Below are positions 34,482-46,022 of a DNA stretch of 60,673 bases, piece after piece. The translations under genes and the position numbers were made by a program. The stretch is from contig KZ111160.1 of assembly GCA_002077045.2 (NCBI GenBank), forward strand, positions 371,292 through 431,964. The letters are read 5' to 3'. The stretch comes from Rachicladosporium sp. CCFEE 5018 (Eukaryota; Ascomycota; Dothideomycetes; Cladosporiales; Cladosporiaceae). Positions within the stretch are counted from its first letter, which is position 1, and each line of letters begins with the position of its first letter. The notes under the pieces were generated by a model, which saw only the letters and a list, made by a program, of their open reading frames with translations, was not told where the DNA came from and made no database searches.

Positions 34482-34967
34482 GCCGTAGTGTCCGTCGAGT
34501 CGCCTTTCTTTGCCGAGCTAGAGTGTGCGCAGTGACTATGATCGAGTTGTTTTGGATGTAAGATCTAGGAGTTTGTACTTGGACTCAGGGTCCCACTTGC
34601 ACAAGCACGTCGACATACTATGTACAGCATTGCAATAGTGAATGATTTCGAGGAGTACTTGTATCGGCGGCTCTTTCCCCGCCAGCCCCGCTGCAAGAGC
34701 CCCCCCTCCGAATGCTTATCGTCGATAAGGCACAGTGCCAAGAGATCGACCTGCATATCCAGTGAAGTGACGATTGGAAGTGAGCGATACATGCAACCAG
34801 AAGTGCATCTAGGCAGCCATGTCAGGTGAGAGCCAGCCGAACCCCTCAGATCAGATTTCCCACCCGCTGAGACCAACCTCACAGACCAATCCACCCCCTC
34901 CCCCGCTTCCATCACGACACCCCCACCTCCCGACATCCTCAGCCCCCCCGACTCCCAACACACCGCC
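34482..34967. promoter_or_regulatory. Divergent promoter region SUZ gene / small conserved protein, with frame-broken 5' part (copy B)
   Basis: It includes the ATG at 34819 that matches the copy A start. From there the frame differs from copy A after nine codons because one base is missing. The frame used by the conserved domain is entered only at the ATG at 34968. Confidence 0.5.
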
Positions 34968-35345
34968 ATGGCCCCCGCAACCGCAATCTCCAATTCCAAC
35001 GGCAAGCGACCTCACACCAACATCTCCAACGGCGACGACACAGCCTCCGCGCCTCTTCCACCTCGCCCGAACGCCGACTTCGCGGTCAAGACACATGCTG
35101 CTAGTGGGTATAGATGGGATCGGGTGGAGGATGAGCCGGGCTATGGCTGGAAGAGCAAGAAGGCGCAGGATGAGATGGCGAGGGCTTGGGAGGGGCTGGT
35201 GCACAAGGAGTGTATGGTTGGAGGTGAGTCGATCTGAAGGGGAGGGAGAAAGAAGGGAAGTTGGGCTAACGAGAAAGCAGCAAAGTACGGGGATCCAATT
35301 GAGACTGCGGAGAAGGAGCGCGCGATAATGCAGGGGACCAAGTGA
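34968..35345 (+). CDS. Conserved hypothetical protein (copy B, internal start)
   Basis: Exons 34968-35223 and 35281-35345 encode 106 residues from MAPATAIS. The conserved part (NADFAVKTHAASGYRWDR, EPGYGWKSKKAQDEMARAWE, AKYGDPIE) is kept with normal splice sites. The upstream ATG at 34819, equivalent to the copy A start, runs in a different frame because one base is missing near 34843-34850. Either the N-terminus was lost here, or translation starts at this internal Met in both copies. The pure Pro/Ser character of the extra N-terminus in copy A makes the second option reasonable. Confidence 0.6.
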
Positions 35346-35508
35346 GCCGGAGTGGATGAGTGAGCTAAGGCTTTGCAGCGTTAAAAGCATGGGTACAAGG
35401 TGCATGGGATCGGTGTTCAGGTGGTTTTGAGACGACGACGCAAATATGGGCAACGAGTAATCAGGTGAGCTGTTGTGGCAGTCGCGTAAACTCGTTTGAC
35501 TGCCATAG

Positions 35509-36272
35509 CTACATGAAGTCGTCCAAAAAGTCCTCATCCCGATCCTGATTGCTGTTCGCCATCACATTCTCATCCGTATGAATCTCATCATACATATGCT
35601 CCTTCTGATACTTCAACTTCTGCCTCTCTTCCGCAATCTTAGCATCCTCTTTCTTCTGAAGCACACCCAAACGTCAGCACACCCACAACCCATCCCTCAA
35701 CCCTCGCACAACTCACCTGTTCCTGCGCCCTCATCCTCTCCTCCCTTCTCAACCCTCGTTCCCTCTCCATCTTCTCCTCCCTCAAATCCGGGAACCTCTC
35801 AGCCTTCGTCCGATTCAACCGATTCACAACAACATTCTCCCGTTTCTCCACATACACCCTCCTCACCAACTTGTTGTCCTTGAACCCCACTTGCCCGACA
35901 GCCATACTCCCATCTTTCTTCAAATTGCTCCAGGGCGTGTAGATGATCGTGACGTTGTCTTTCTTGTTGCCTTCGATGGAGTTGGCTTTTGTGAGCTGCG
36001 CGAGGTCTGTGAGGAGGGGCGTGGGGATGGATGTCCAGTCCGGGGAGGCTGAGGGCAGGCGCAGGTAGATGTGGGCGGAGGAGAGGTTGTCGGCGTGGAA
36101 CCAGATGTCTTCGGGCCAGCCGTGGGCGATTAGGGTTTCATCTCTCGGTAGAGGTTAGCTGAGTGTTTGCTGGAGGGAAGATATGGGGGGTGGCATTACT
36201 TTCGACTTTGTCTTTGCCGACGTAGATGTTGGCTGGTGGATCTACGGCTGTTGAGGTGAAGTAGAGCACCAT
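35509..36272 (-). CDS. CCDC25 homologue, NFACT-R (DUF814) domain protein (copy B)
   Basis: Exons 36200-36272, 35717-36141 and 35509-35655 join in phase to 214 residues. The domain order and the acidic SNQDRDEDFLDDFM end are unchanged. The middle exon lacks 21 bases relative to copy A, in a loop after HIYLRL (about 36040), which is an in-frame loss of seven residues. The last intron is slightly different in length and keeps GT-AG borders. Confidence 0.87.
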
Positions 36273-36498
36273 GACTATGACGAGGAGTGGGGGGAAGCGC
36301 AAGTGGTGGACAATGTAGAGCAAGTCCGTGGAGTAGTCTGGGCGGTGCGCGAGATATGTGAGTGTTAAGTAAAATGCCACCACCGCATTGCCGCACTCTA
36401 GGTTCGACACCCCCCCAAACCACAGCATCACTATTTACAGTCCCCAAGATCTCCATGCAGTATGGATTTGCAAGAGCTTGAGACGCAAGTGGTTTAGA

Positions 36499-38331
36499 AT
36501 GAACCACGCATTACTAGCCGTCACATGTAGGGCGCAGGGCACTATAGCACAGTCGACAAGGAAACCTCTCCTGCAACTGTTCACTGGCTATCGTCGATAC
36601 AATTCCGCTTTATCAAGCAAGACCACAGCGAAAGTACCAGGACCCACTAGCAATGTGCTGTGGCGAAGTCTACATACCACGGCGCCCTTTTCCGCTCGTC
36701 TTAAAGCCAAGCTACCACCCAAAGCCGTCCAGACGAAGTCCAAAATACTAGGCGACTCTAAGCTCCAGCCCGCTCTGACAGTAGTGTCATATGCAGAGGG
36801 AGTGATTGGCGACGAGGACTCCGCAAGTCCGTCATGGCGAGACTACGACCCTGAAGGCGGAATGCCTTTACCCAGCGGCGAGCTCTCACAGCCTCAGATC
36901 AATGGCATCTTCGGGAGCGAGGGCCTGGATGCTGATACGGGTAATTACGTGCTGAGCGTCATGCAATGGCGCCGAATGTCAGGTGCACTTATCGATGTTG
37001 GCCTGGCGTTTCCATCCGAGCGTGAGATCACCCGGGCACAAGCATTGAGAGGCCTGGAGTACGTGAGGACGCTGAACCATGGCTTTGATGAGCAAGCTGC
37101 AGGCGCACAGTACGCGGAGGAGGAAGCAGAGAAGCTGCGGGAGACGCTGAGGGCGCGGGCAGTGAAGCTGGGACTGTACAAGAGTGAGGAGGTGGACGTG
37201 GTTGAAGATGACTATGTGGATCCTGTTGAGGAGTCGGATCAGGGGACTGAGTATGGACGGGCAAAGTACGGCGAGAGCAAGCTGATCAAGGAACGGAAAG
37301 CAAATGAGGCGGCTTTGGAGAGGGAGCAAGTCGAGAAAGAAGTCAAAGCAGTCCAGGCGCAGACTGCTGCTGTGCATGCCACCAGAGGACCATTGGATCT
37401 TGCCGGCGGCGTGCAACCTCCGTCTCCACCCTTGACGAAGTACACCGGCGGCGGTATGATCGGCGCGCCAGTCACAAAGGCCTGGCTTCAACCCGTTGAA
37501 CGGAAGCCCTGGGTAAAATACTACGAGGCCCAAGCCCAAATCATCAAAGACAACGTCGTTCCGCAACTCAGCCTCCTCCAACGTCTTGGCCCCTCCTTGA
37601 TTCTCACTTTGGCAATCCTTGCAGCCTGCCTCTACGTCTCCAACAACTACACTCCCCCGCCCAAGTCAGCTCGCATGTTCCCCGACATTGCCCCCGCAGT
37701 AGCCACCCTCGGCGCCCTCACAGCAGTGACCTTCGCCGTCTTCATCCTAGCCCGCCTCCCACCTCTCTGGCGAACAAGCAGCAAATACTTCACCGTCGTC
37801 CCCGCTTACCCCTACGCCGCATCCCTCCTCGGCGCGACCTGGCGCCACGACACTTTCCGCCACATGGCCTCCAACGTCCTCTCGCTCTGGCTCTTCGGCC
37901 TCGCGCTACACGAAGAAGTCGGCCGCGGTACTTTCCTCGCTATCTTCCTTGGCTCTGGCGTCGTGGGCGGCTACGCAAGCTTAGTCTTCAACGTGCTAGG
38001 TAAACGCTGGATGACTTACATCTTTGGCTCTTCTGGCGCGGTTCTCGGCGTTGTCGGGGCTTCGTGTGCGATTCGACCAAATGGCACGATTAGTCTGATG
38101 GGGTATGAGTTACCGCTTGCTGCTTGGGGATTCTTGGTGTTGTTTAGTGCCGCCGAGGTTTTTGGGCTGCTGAGGATGAGGAAGTCGGGGATTGATCATG
38201 CCGGGCATCTTGGGGGGATTGCTGCGGGCGTTGCCGCGGCTGTGGGGTTGAGAGCGCAGGCGGCGAAGAGGAGGGCGGAAGGGGAGGGGCATGTGATGAG
38301 ACCGGTGCTGCCGATGCTCGAAGCCGTGTGA
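36499..38331 (+). CDS. PCP1: Mitochondrial rhomboid protease, Pcp1/PARL type (copy B)
   Basis: A single exon of 610 residues, the same length as copy A. Catalytic motifs HMASNVLSLW, GSSGAVLG and DHAGHLGG are unchanged. Most replacements fall in the presequence (MNHALLAVTCRAQGTIAQST) and the soluble N-terminal part. The membrane half is nearly identical and its nucleotide changes are mostly silent, as expected for a gene under purifying selection. Confidence 0.88.
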   Translation: MNHALLAVTCRAQGTIAQSTRKPLLQLFTGYRRYNSALSSKTTAKVPGPTSNVLWRSLHTTAPFSARLKAKLPPKAVQTKSKILGDSKLQPALTVVSYAEGVIGDEDSASPSWRDYDPEGGMPLPSGELSQPQINGIFGSEGLDADTGNYVLSVMQWRRMSGALIDVGLAFPSEREITRAQALRGLEYVRTLNHGFDEQAAGAQYAEEEAEKLRETLRARAVKLGLYKSEEVDVVEDDYVDPVEESDQGTEYGRAKYGESKLIKERKANEAALEREQVEKEVKAVQAQTAAVHATRGPLDLAGGVQPPSPPLTKYTGGGMIGAPVTKAWLQPVERKPWVKYYEAQAQIIKDNVVPQLSLLQRLGPSLILTLAILAACLYVSNNYTPPPKSARMFPDIAPAVATLGALTAVTFAVFILARLPPLWRTSSKYFTVVPAYPYAASLLGATWRHDTFRHMASNVLSLWLFGLALHEEVGRGTFLAIFLGSGVVGGYASLVFNVLGKRWMTYIFGSSGAVLGVVGASCAIRPNGTISLMGYELPLAAWGFLVLFSAAEVFGLLRMRKSGIDHAGHLGGIAAGVAAAVGLRAQAAKRRAEGEGHVMRPVLPMLEAV

Positions 38332-38716
38332 GCGGGTCTCCTGCATCGCCAGATCCGACCGATCCTCCCCTCGAGATTGACAGTTTGGCCGCGACGTGCT
38401 GTTTTGCTTCGAATAGACATCTACGGCCATGACAGTGCGCAAATGCTGGATCGTTTGATCGCTCGTATCTACAGATGCTCGGGGCTCTATCTACAACGAC
38501 TGACATGTATCTCACGATGATACTCTATATATATGGCTTGAAAGACTTGTGCTGGGTGGTGGTGTACCCAGCTTCGGTCCTTCCTCTGGACAGCAAGAAT
38601 GCAGAGCCTTCTGCTTGAATCAGACGGGAGCGACCCACCAGCAGATCAACAAGACACACAGAGGCACTCTTTGACGCGACACTCACCGTCTTTACCCGGC
38701 AGAGATCATCGCGAAC
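38332..38716. other. Intergenic, rhomboid 3' to BTB-like 5' (copy B)
   Basis: No gene was seen. Closely matches copy A. Confidence 0.5.
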
Positions 38717-40338
38717 ATGGCTTCCCCTGTGAAGTCCTTGAACACGGCCGGTGAGGGCCACCACCGCATTATATTCCAAGGCAAGCCAGACGGAAGTATT
38801 CCGCGGCTCACGCATTCGACAAGGAAGATTATGCCACGCTGCATAGACGAGTGGCTGACGACGCTTGGCGAAGAGGGTGTTGCAGGCAGCGATACTTACC
38901 TCGACGTGCGAGATCAGACGCTTTTCGAGCCTATCCTCCGCGTCGTTCAGTGGGTCAAGCACGGCGCGTACGTACCCTTCCTGCCAGGCACGCACATTGA
39001 GCTGCAGGTCAAACGTGCAGAAGGCAGTGTCGTGGGGTACGAGCCACCACGCCATGCCGACGACAAGTCCCACTGGCCAGCCACTGAGACACACAAGTAC
39101 TTCCTACGAGAGCTTGAGGTCATCGAGCTTGCCACAAAGATCGAGTGCCAGGAGCTCCTCGACTACGCCATCCGCAACATCAGCCATCGCTATCCGTTCT
39201 ACGAGACTCAGATCATAGCAGTGCTGCGGAAGATGAGGGAAATGCGCACCAGCGCTGAGGAGCCGCTGTTTCGCGAATCGTATCTGGCCGACTTCCTGCA
39301 GCGACGCATCATCGAGTACAAAGCGCAGCTCAGTGTGAACCAGGACTTTCTCAACATGCTCCGCAGCATCATTCCAATCAAATTTCAGTACGATGCCTGC
39401 GTCGTTGTTGCGGATGCTGAGAGCTTCGCCGCCGCAGCATCGGAGCTGAAGAAGGGTATGACTAAAGAGGTGGAAGTTGAGGCACTGACCGGTCATCTGA
39501 TGGCGCATGAGCTCTTTGTATTAGAGACAGCCAACGTACGCTCGCCAGCCACAGACCCGAGACCGCAGCGTCGCCGTATGGACGAGACTGAAGCGCTCGA
39601 TCATCCGGTCGTCAGTACGCCACAATCCGCAATCAGGGCCCATCCAAGTCCTCTCCGCTACGACAAGCCACGCGCGCCCGCTGACAGGCTTGGTCCCGGA
39701 CAGCCGACAGGAGCAGAGTATGACCTTTTTCTCCCCAACGCTCAAAGACCTCACGTACCCACAATTCCGCAATCAGCCCTCGATCTTGCCGTCGCGAACG
39801 CAATCAAGGACTCGCGCATCATTATCTTCTCACGCGACGGGCGTGGCGAACTGCGGCACGATCGCCATGAAGAGCGGCCCGCAGATAGACATGAGCGCGA
39901 CTTCCGCTATCGTGCTGGTGAGACGCTGGAGCTGATGCCACAAGAAGAGGAGATCGGCGTTCGGCAGCGGAACATCTTGGTGCGGAACTCAAGAGGAGAG
40001 ACAGGGGCTGTCAGTGCGAGGGAGGAGTATCGCGTGGCTCAGGACGTGTTGCGGCAAGGTAAGCACGCTCCACTGCTTTCCGTTTAAGGTGTTCTCAAGT
40101 GTGCTGACAGTATTCTATAGAATTTACCAACCAGCGCGAGGACCTCGATTTGAAGTCGCCGTTCAGGTACTCGGGATCCGTCAAGCGTGAGAAGTCGGAG
40201 GAACGCGGTCGAGACAGGCGTGGAAACCGCAGTCGAAGCAGCAGCGGTACTAGTCGTAACGAGACGTGTACGCGGGGACCGTGGGTGCCACTCGATCGGG
40301 GGGTGAAGCGGACGAAGCGCGATTACCGTGCGTCGTGA
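38717..40338 (+). CDS. BTB-like conserved fungal protein, intact (copy B)
   Basis: Exons 38717-40058 and 40121-40338 encode 519 residues. The N-terminal 180 residues have the look of a BTB/POZ protein: a charged start, FQGKPDGSIPRLTHSTRK, VVQWVKHGAYVPF, then a helical part with EVIELATKIECQELLDYAIR. The middle is helical (QRRIIEYKAQLSVNQDFLNM). The C-terminal part is disordered, and the last exon is basic with an RGNRSRSSSGTSR stretch that resembles nuclear RNA-binding tails. No firm family assignment. The frame stays open across the site of the copy A deletion, which makes B the reference version. Confidence 0.65.
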
Positions 40339-40592
40339 TTGCGGTAGACGAGTAATATACATGCGGTGCGAAGCGACTGTAGTGGCAGTACAATAGACTG
40401 TGCTCTGCTGCAAAGCTCAGAGCTCTGAGAAGTCGAGACACACGATCTCGATGCTCAAGCCAATCAAACTACCAAATCCCGTACAATGAGACAACGGAGG
40501 CATTCATCAATGTATGGTCTATGTGATCTGACCCGCTTTGCGCCGCAGCCCATGGTGTATGACCATGGAATTCTGATGTGAAGTAGTCGCGC

Positions 40593-42898
40593 TCATTTCT
40601 TCTTTCCCATATCAGCCCTGACAGACCGGTAGAACTCCATGAAGAAACTGCGTGACTCGAACAAAGGCAGTATCACACTGATAGCCGTTGAGGCGAACAC
40701 CCAAATGAAGGAGATGATGATCCAAGCCGTGAAGAAGCCTTTGCTGAAGATGTAGTGTGAAAGGAACATCGGGATGGGAATCTGGAAACTTGTTAGCTAA
40801 AGCGCAGTGTATCTGGAGCTCATGGTACGCACGAGGAAGTCCATGATGAACGTCAGAACGAACGAGGAGACGCATGCGAGTACAAAAGCGCCGCGGAGAC
40901 TTGCTGGGCTGTAGTCGGCATCGGGATCGATTTGCGCTTCGTTGTCTGGCGTTATGGTTCCGCTCGAGGGCTCGTTGGGAGGTGTAGCAGCAGTGTCGTA
41001 CTTCTCCTTCTCGTCCTCACTGCCGCGCTGTCGCTCGCCTGTCGTGGGCTCTGCGTGCGCCTCGGCAGACAAGTCCTCGAGTGCTGCGGAGTTGATGCTG
41101 CGGGTGATCTCCCAGTCGAACTGCTGTGGCTTGATGAGAGAGACTACGACTGTGACGATGAGGCCGGTCATGATGGCTGCTAGGTTGCCGGCAAGTGTAG
41201 CATATTCGGTACCCGTGCTCGCTATACTTATTTCTCCAAAGTATGTCTTCGCCGTGATCAGCCAGGCGGTGAGTCCAGCGCAGAGACCTACGAGAGCTCC
41301 CGAGATAGCGCCCGCGGTGCTCTGCTTGTCCCAGGTGATTGCGAAAGCGACTGGGAAGACCGCTCCACCAATGAGAAGCCCCATTACCAAGAACAGCCAG
41401 CCGAGATCGATGCCAATGGCATTCCAGATGCAAGCGAAGACGGCCATCGTGACTCCGAAGATGCAGATACAAACATGGCTGACGAAGATCAGACTACTCG
41501 GCGAAGCCGAAGGCTTGATGTAGGTCTTGTAGATGTCGAACGTGAGCAGAGACGACACAGCTATGAGCTCGGCACTGGCACATGAGGTGACGGCCATGAA
41601 CAGCACGATCAGCAGGGCGACGGCTCCGCTGCTGCCAAGCAGCGTGGCAGCGGAGTACGCTGCAGCTAGCCCGGCGGAGATCTCGCTGCTCGAGGGTACG
41701 TTGGGGTATGTAGGGAAGCGTGGGTTGTCTGTGAGCGCCACTGCGGCCAGTCCTAGCGTTGTGCTGAAGCCGAAGGGGATTGCGAACCAGGCGAGACCGC
41801 CCATGATGTAGGCTCTGACTGCAGTCTGCGGCTTGGATGCAATAGCTCGTTGCCAGTACGCCTGGTCGAGGAAGACGGTTCCAGAGCCCGAGCAAAGCTG
41901 AATAATTCCAAAAATCAAGGCTATTGGTACTGTTCAGCATGCGTAGCGTACCATTGACTCGTGGACGAATTTACCCAAATTGCTTTTCAGGGTCATGTAT
42001 GATCCGCCCTCGTTGCCCTCCACGGGTCGCTTGATCGCGGCTTCGCGAAGGAGATCAAACATCCTAGCTGGACTGCCGATCAGGTCGCTCGTGGCATAGG
42101 CGTGGAACATGAAGTAGAGGATGATGACCTGAACACCCAGTCAATACTAGGCCGAAGGCGAAGGAAGAATGCTCCTCACCATCAGGATCAGAGTGTGACT
42201 GTAGTCGCACAAGAATGTGCTACGCAGTCCACCGAGAATCACGTAGGTACACACGCCGAGCGCTGTGCAATATCAGTATACCGTAGAATCGTCGCGACAT
42301 GGGGAGTGTGTGGCTAGCGTACGAATCAGAAAGATTGCCGCATACACGTTCATGCCCGTTAACGAAGTGACGACTGCAGAGCCTCCGAGGAGAAGCTGTG
42401 AGCCCACGAGAATATTCGTCAAAAGTCCGAACTGTGCATTTCGTCAGACTCATGATCACTCGCACAGGGAGGGATACTCACGAAGAGGAAGATGATATGC
42501 GCGACTGTGCCGTAGCGGACCTTGATGATCTCAAGGAAAGTGTGGACTCTCGGTGCATTCATCTTGGTCTTGCAAGCCAGCACACTGAACATCAAGATCT
42601 GCACCGTCGCACCCGCAGCGTACCAGAACGGTCCAGCGACTCCATAGGTATAGGCGACCGTAGCTGACTGCAGCAGCGTTGCAGCCCACGTCCACGCCGA
42701 CACAATGCCCGAAGCGATCAGGCCGGGCTTGATACTCCGACTAGCTGTGTTGAACTCCTCCGATGTCTTCGTCGAGAAGCGCGTGTATCGATTCTGGAGG
42801 TAGGAGATGCCCACCATCACGAAGGCGAAGAAGAAGCCGACACCGACGACGACGCCATAGCCGACGCCTTGCGAGAGCACTGGTCCGGGTGTGCTCAT
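40593..42898 (-). CDS. DUR3: DUR3-type urea/polyamine symporter (copy B)
   Basis: Exons 42482-42898, 42323-42431, 42180-42262, 41975-42128, 40833-41920 and 40593-40781 give 679 residues. All splice sites match copy A. Most differences are silent; visible replacements include HIC/HVC in a helix and PQHFD/PQQFD before the acidic loop. From about 42740 to the contig end the sequence is identical to copy A. From 41003 to about 42945 it is identical to copy C. Confidence 0.9.
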
Positions 42899-43462
42899 GA
42901 TGGATGGAATAGACCTTGAGAGATGCAGACTGAACAGAGCGTGAGCTGAGAGAGAGGATGAGGAGAAGTCTCGCACAGTCATGGCGTACAGTCCAAACAC
43001 ATACTACCTCCACTATCACCAATATGGAGCACAATGCTGAGACACCACAGCATGTCAATGACATCAGACGCCGGCATCTATAGAATGTGCCGAGTAAATA
43101 GATTGTCGCTGAGAGATAGTGAGCTGTTGTGAACTCAGATACACGACCTAGGCTTCGATCACAGCGTGGGATAGCCATATGCAGCAGGTGACAGAAAGCT
43201 CCATGTGCTGCATAGCCGCACGGCCCGCTCGACATGCGATGCTAGATGATCGCGAGTGACATGCGCAGTGCTTCTGTTGATGTACTGTGGGCGTGTGTGC
43301 GCACGATTGCGGCTCCTGCGACTGGGATGCGCGATAGGCGTCGAAGATAACGACTCGATCAGTCTGAGACGCGTCGGACTTACGTTTGTGCGGAGCACTT
43401 CATCAGTCACGCTGATCTTGCATTTCCGACTGGCTTGAAACTTCCCGACGGCCAAGTCAACA
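42899..43462 (-). promoter_or_regulatory. DUR3 promoter with GATA-factor sites (copy B)
   Basis: Contains AGATAG at 43114, CGATAG at 43332 and AGATAA at 43345, at the same spacing as in copies A and C. The sequence is identical to copy A and differs from copy C at about nine bases. Confidence 0.5.
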
Positions 43463-43562
43463 NNNNNNNNNNNNNNNNNNNNNNNNNNNNNNNNNNNNNN
43501 NNNNNNNNNNNNNNNNNNNNNNNNNNNNNNNNNNNNNNNNNNNNNNNNNNNNNNNNNNNNNN
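43463..43562. other. Assembly gap of 100 N
   Basis: Exactly 100 undetermined bases. The left side ends with the same bases as the end of copy A. The right side restarts inside the DUR3 gene at the position equal to 41003. Confidence 0.98.
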
Positions 43563-45458
43563 TCTCCTTCTCGTCCTCACTGCCGCGCTGTCGCTCGCCT
43601 GTCGTGGGCTCTGCGTGCGCCTCGGCAGACAAGTCCTCGAGTGCTGCGGAGTTGATGCTGCGGGTGATCTCCCAGTCGAACTGCTGTGGCTTGATGAGAG
43701 AGACTACGACTGTGACGATGAGGCCGGTCATGATGGCTGCTAGGTTGCCGGCAAGTGTAGCATATTCGGTACCCGTGCTCGCTATACTTATTTCTCCAAA
43801 GTATGTCTTCGCCGTGATCAGCCAGGCGGTGAGTCCAGCGCAGAGACCTACGAGAGCTCCCGAGATAGCGCCCGCGGTGCTCTGCTTGTCCCAGGTGATT
43901 GCGAAAGCGACTGGGAAGACCGCTCCACCAATGAGAAGCCCCATTACCAAGAACAGCCAGCCGAGATCGATGCCAATGGCATTCCAGATGCAAGCGAAGA
44001 CGGCCATCGTGACTCCGAAGATGCAGATACAAACATGGCTGACGAAGATCAGACTACTCGGCGAAGCCGAAGGCTTGATGTAGGTCTTGTAGATGTCGAA
44101 CGTGAGCAGAGACGACACAGCTATGAGCTCGGCACTGGCACATGAGGTGACGGCCATGAACAGCACGATCAGCAGGGCGACGGCTCCGCTGCTGCCAAGC
44201 AGCGTGGCAGCGGAGTACGCTGCAGCTAGCCCGGCGGAGATCTCGCTGCTCGAGGGTACGTTGGGGTATGTAGGGAAGCGTGGGTTGTCTGTGAGCGCCA
44301 CTGCGGCCAGTCCTAGCGTTGTGCTGAAGCCGAAGGGGATTGCGAACCAGGCGAGACCGCCCATGATGTAGGCTCTGACTGCAGTCTGCGGCTTGGATGC
44401 AATAGCTCGTTGCCAGTACGCCTGGTCGAGGAAGACGGTTCCAGAGCCCGAGCAAAGCTGAATAATTCCAAAAATCAAGGCTATTGGTACTGTTCAGCAT
44501 GCGTAGCGTACCATTGACTCGTGGACGAATTTACCCAAATTGCTTTTCAGGGTCATGTATGATCCGCCCTCGTTGCCCTCCACGGGTCGCTTGATCGCGG
44601 CTTCGCGAAGGAGATCAAACATCCTAGCTGGACTGCCGATCAGGTCGCTCGTGGCATAGGCGTGGAACATGAAGTAGAGGATGATGACCTGAACACCCAG
44701 TCAATACTAGGCCGAAGGCGAAGGAAGAATGCTCCTCACCATCAGGATCAGAGTGTGACTGTAGTCGCACAAGAATGTGCTACGCAGTCCACCGAGAATC
44801 ACGTAGGTACACACGCCGAGCGCTGTGCAATATCAGTATACCGTAGAATCGTCGCGACATGGGGAGTGTGTGGCTAGCGTACGAATCAGAAAGATTGCCG
44901 CATACACGTTCATGCCCGTTAACGAAGTGACGACTGCAGAGCCTCCGAGGAGAAGCTGTGAGCCCACGAGAATATTCGTCAAAAGTCCGAACTGTGCATT
45001 TCGTCAGACTCATGATCACTCGCACAGGGAGGGATACTCACGAAGAGGAAGATGATATGCGCGACTGTGCCGTAGCGGACCTTGATGATCTCAAGGAAAG
45101 TGTGGACTCTCGGTGCATTCATCTTGGTCTTGCAAGCCAGCACACTGAACATCAAGATCTGCACCGTCGCACCCGCAGCGTACCAGAACGGTCCAGCGAC
45201 TCCATAGGTATAGGCGACCGTAGCTGACTGCAGCAGCGTTGCAGCCCACGTCCACGCCGACACAATGCCCGAAGCGATCAGGCCGGGCTTGATACTCCGA
45301 CTAGCTGTGTTGAACTCCTCCGATGTCTTCGTCGAGAAGCGCGTGTATCGATTCTGGAGGTAGGAGATGCCCACCATCACGAAGGCGAAGAAGAAGCCGA
45401 CACCGACGACGACGCCATAGCCGACGCCTTGCGAGAGCACTGGTCCGGGTGTGCTCAT
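43563..45458 (-). CDS. DUR3: DUR3-type symporter, 3'-truncated by gap (copy C)
   Basis: Exons 45042-45458, 44883-44991, 44740-44822, 44535-44688 and the first 918 bases of the large exon (43563-44480) are present. The last part of the acidic loop and the final helices are missing because the contig begins at 43563. The coding sequence equals copy B at every position I compared. It is probably the same allele as B, represented twice. Confidence 0.9.
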
Positions 45459-46022
45459 GATGGATGGAATAGACCTTGAGAGATGCAGACTGAACAGAGC
45501 GTGAGCTCAGAGAGAGGATGAGGAGAAGTCTCGCACAGTCATGGCGTACAGTCCAAACACATACTACCTCCACTATCACCAATATGGAGCACAATGCTGA
45601 GACACCGCAGCATGTCAATGACATCAGACGCCGGCATCTATAGAATGTGCCGAGTAAATAGATTGTTGCTGAGAGATAGTGAGCTGTTGTGAACTCAGAT
45701 ACACGACCTAGGCTTCGATCACAGCGTGGGATAGCCATATGCAGCAGGTGACAGAAAGCTCCACGTGCTGCTTTGCCGCACGGCCCGCTCGACATGCGAT
45801 GCTAAATGATCGCGAGTGACATGCGCAGTGCTTCTGTTGATGTACTGTGGGCGTGTGTGCGCACGATTGCGGCTCCTGCGACTGGGATGCGCGATAGGCG
45901 TCGAAGATAACGACTTGATCAATCTGAGACGCGTCGGACTTACGTTTGTGCGGAGCACTTCATCAGTCACGCTGATCTTGCATTTCCGACTGGCTTGAAA
46001 CTTCCCGACGGCCAAGTCAACA
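43563..46022. repeat. Copy C, 2.46-kb partial repeat joined to unique sequence
   Basis: It equals 41003-43462 (offset 2560). Identity is complete by eye until about 45505, then about nine differences appear up to 45922. At 46023 the sequence runs on into single-copy DNA, unlike copies A and B, which stop at the gaps. Confidence 0.93.

Larger units (their letters stand above)
25453..43462. repeat. Copy B of the 18-kb block
   Basis: It repeats 7349-25352 in the same gene order and orientation. Its last 2460 bases are repeated again at 43563-46022. See the individual genes for the differences. Confidence 0.95.
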
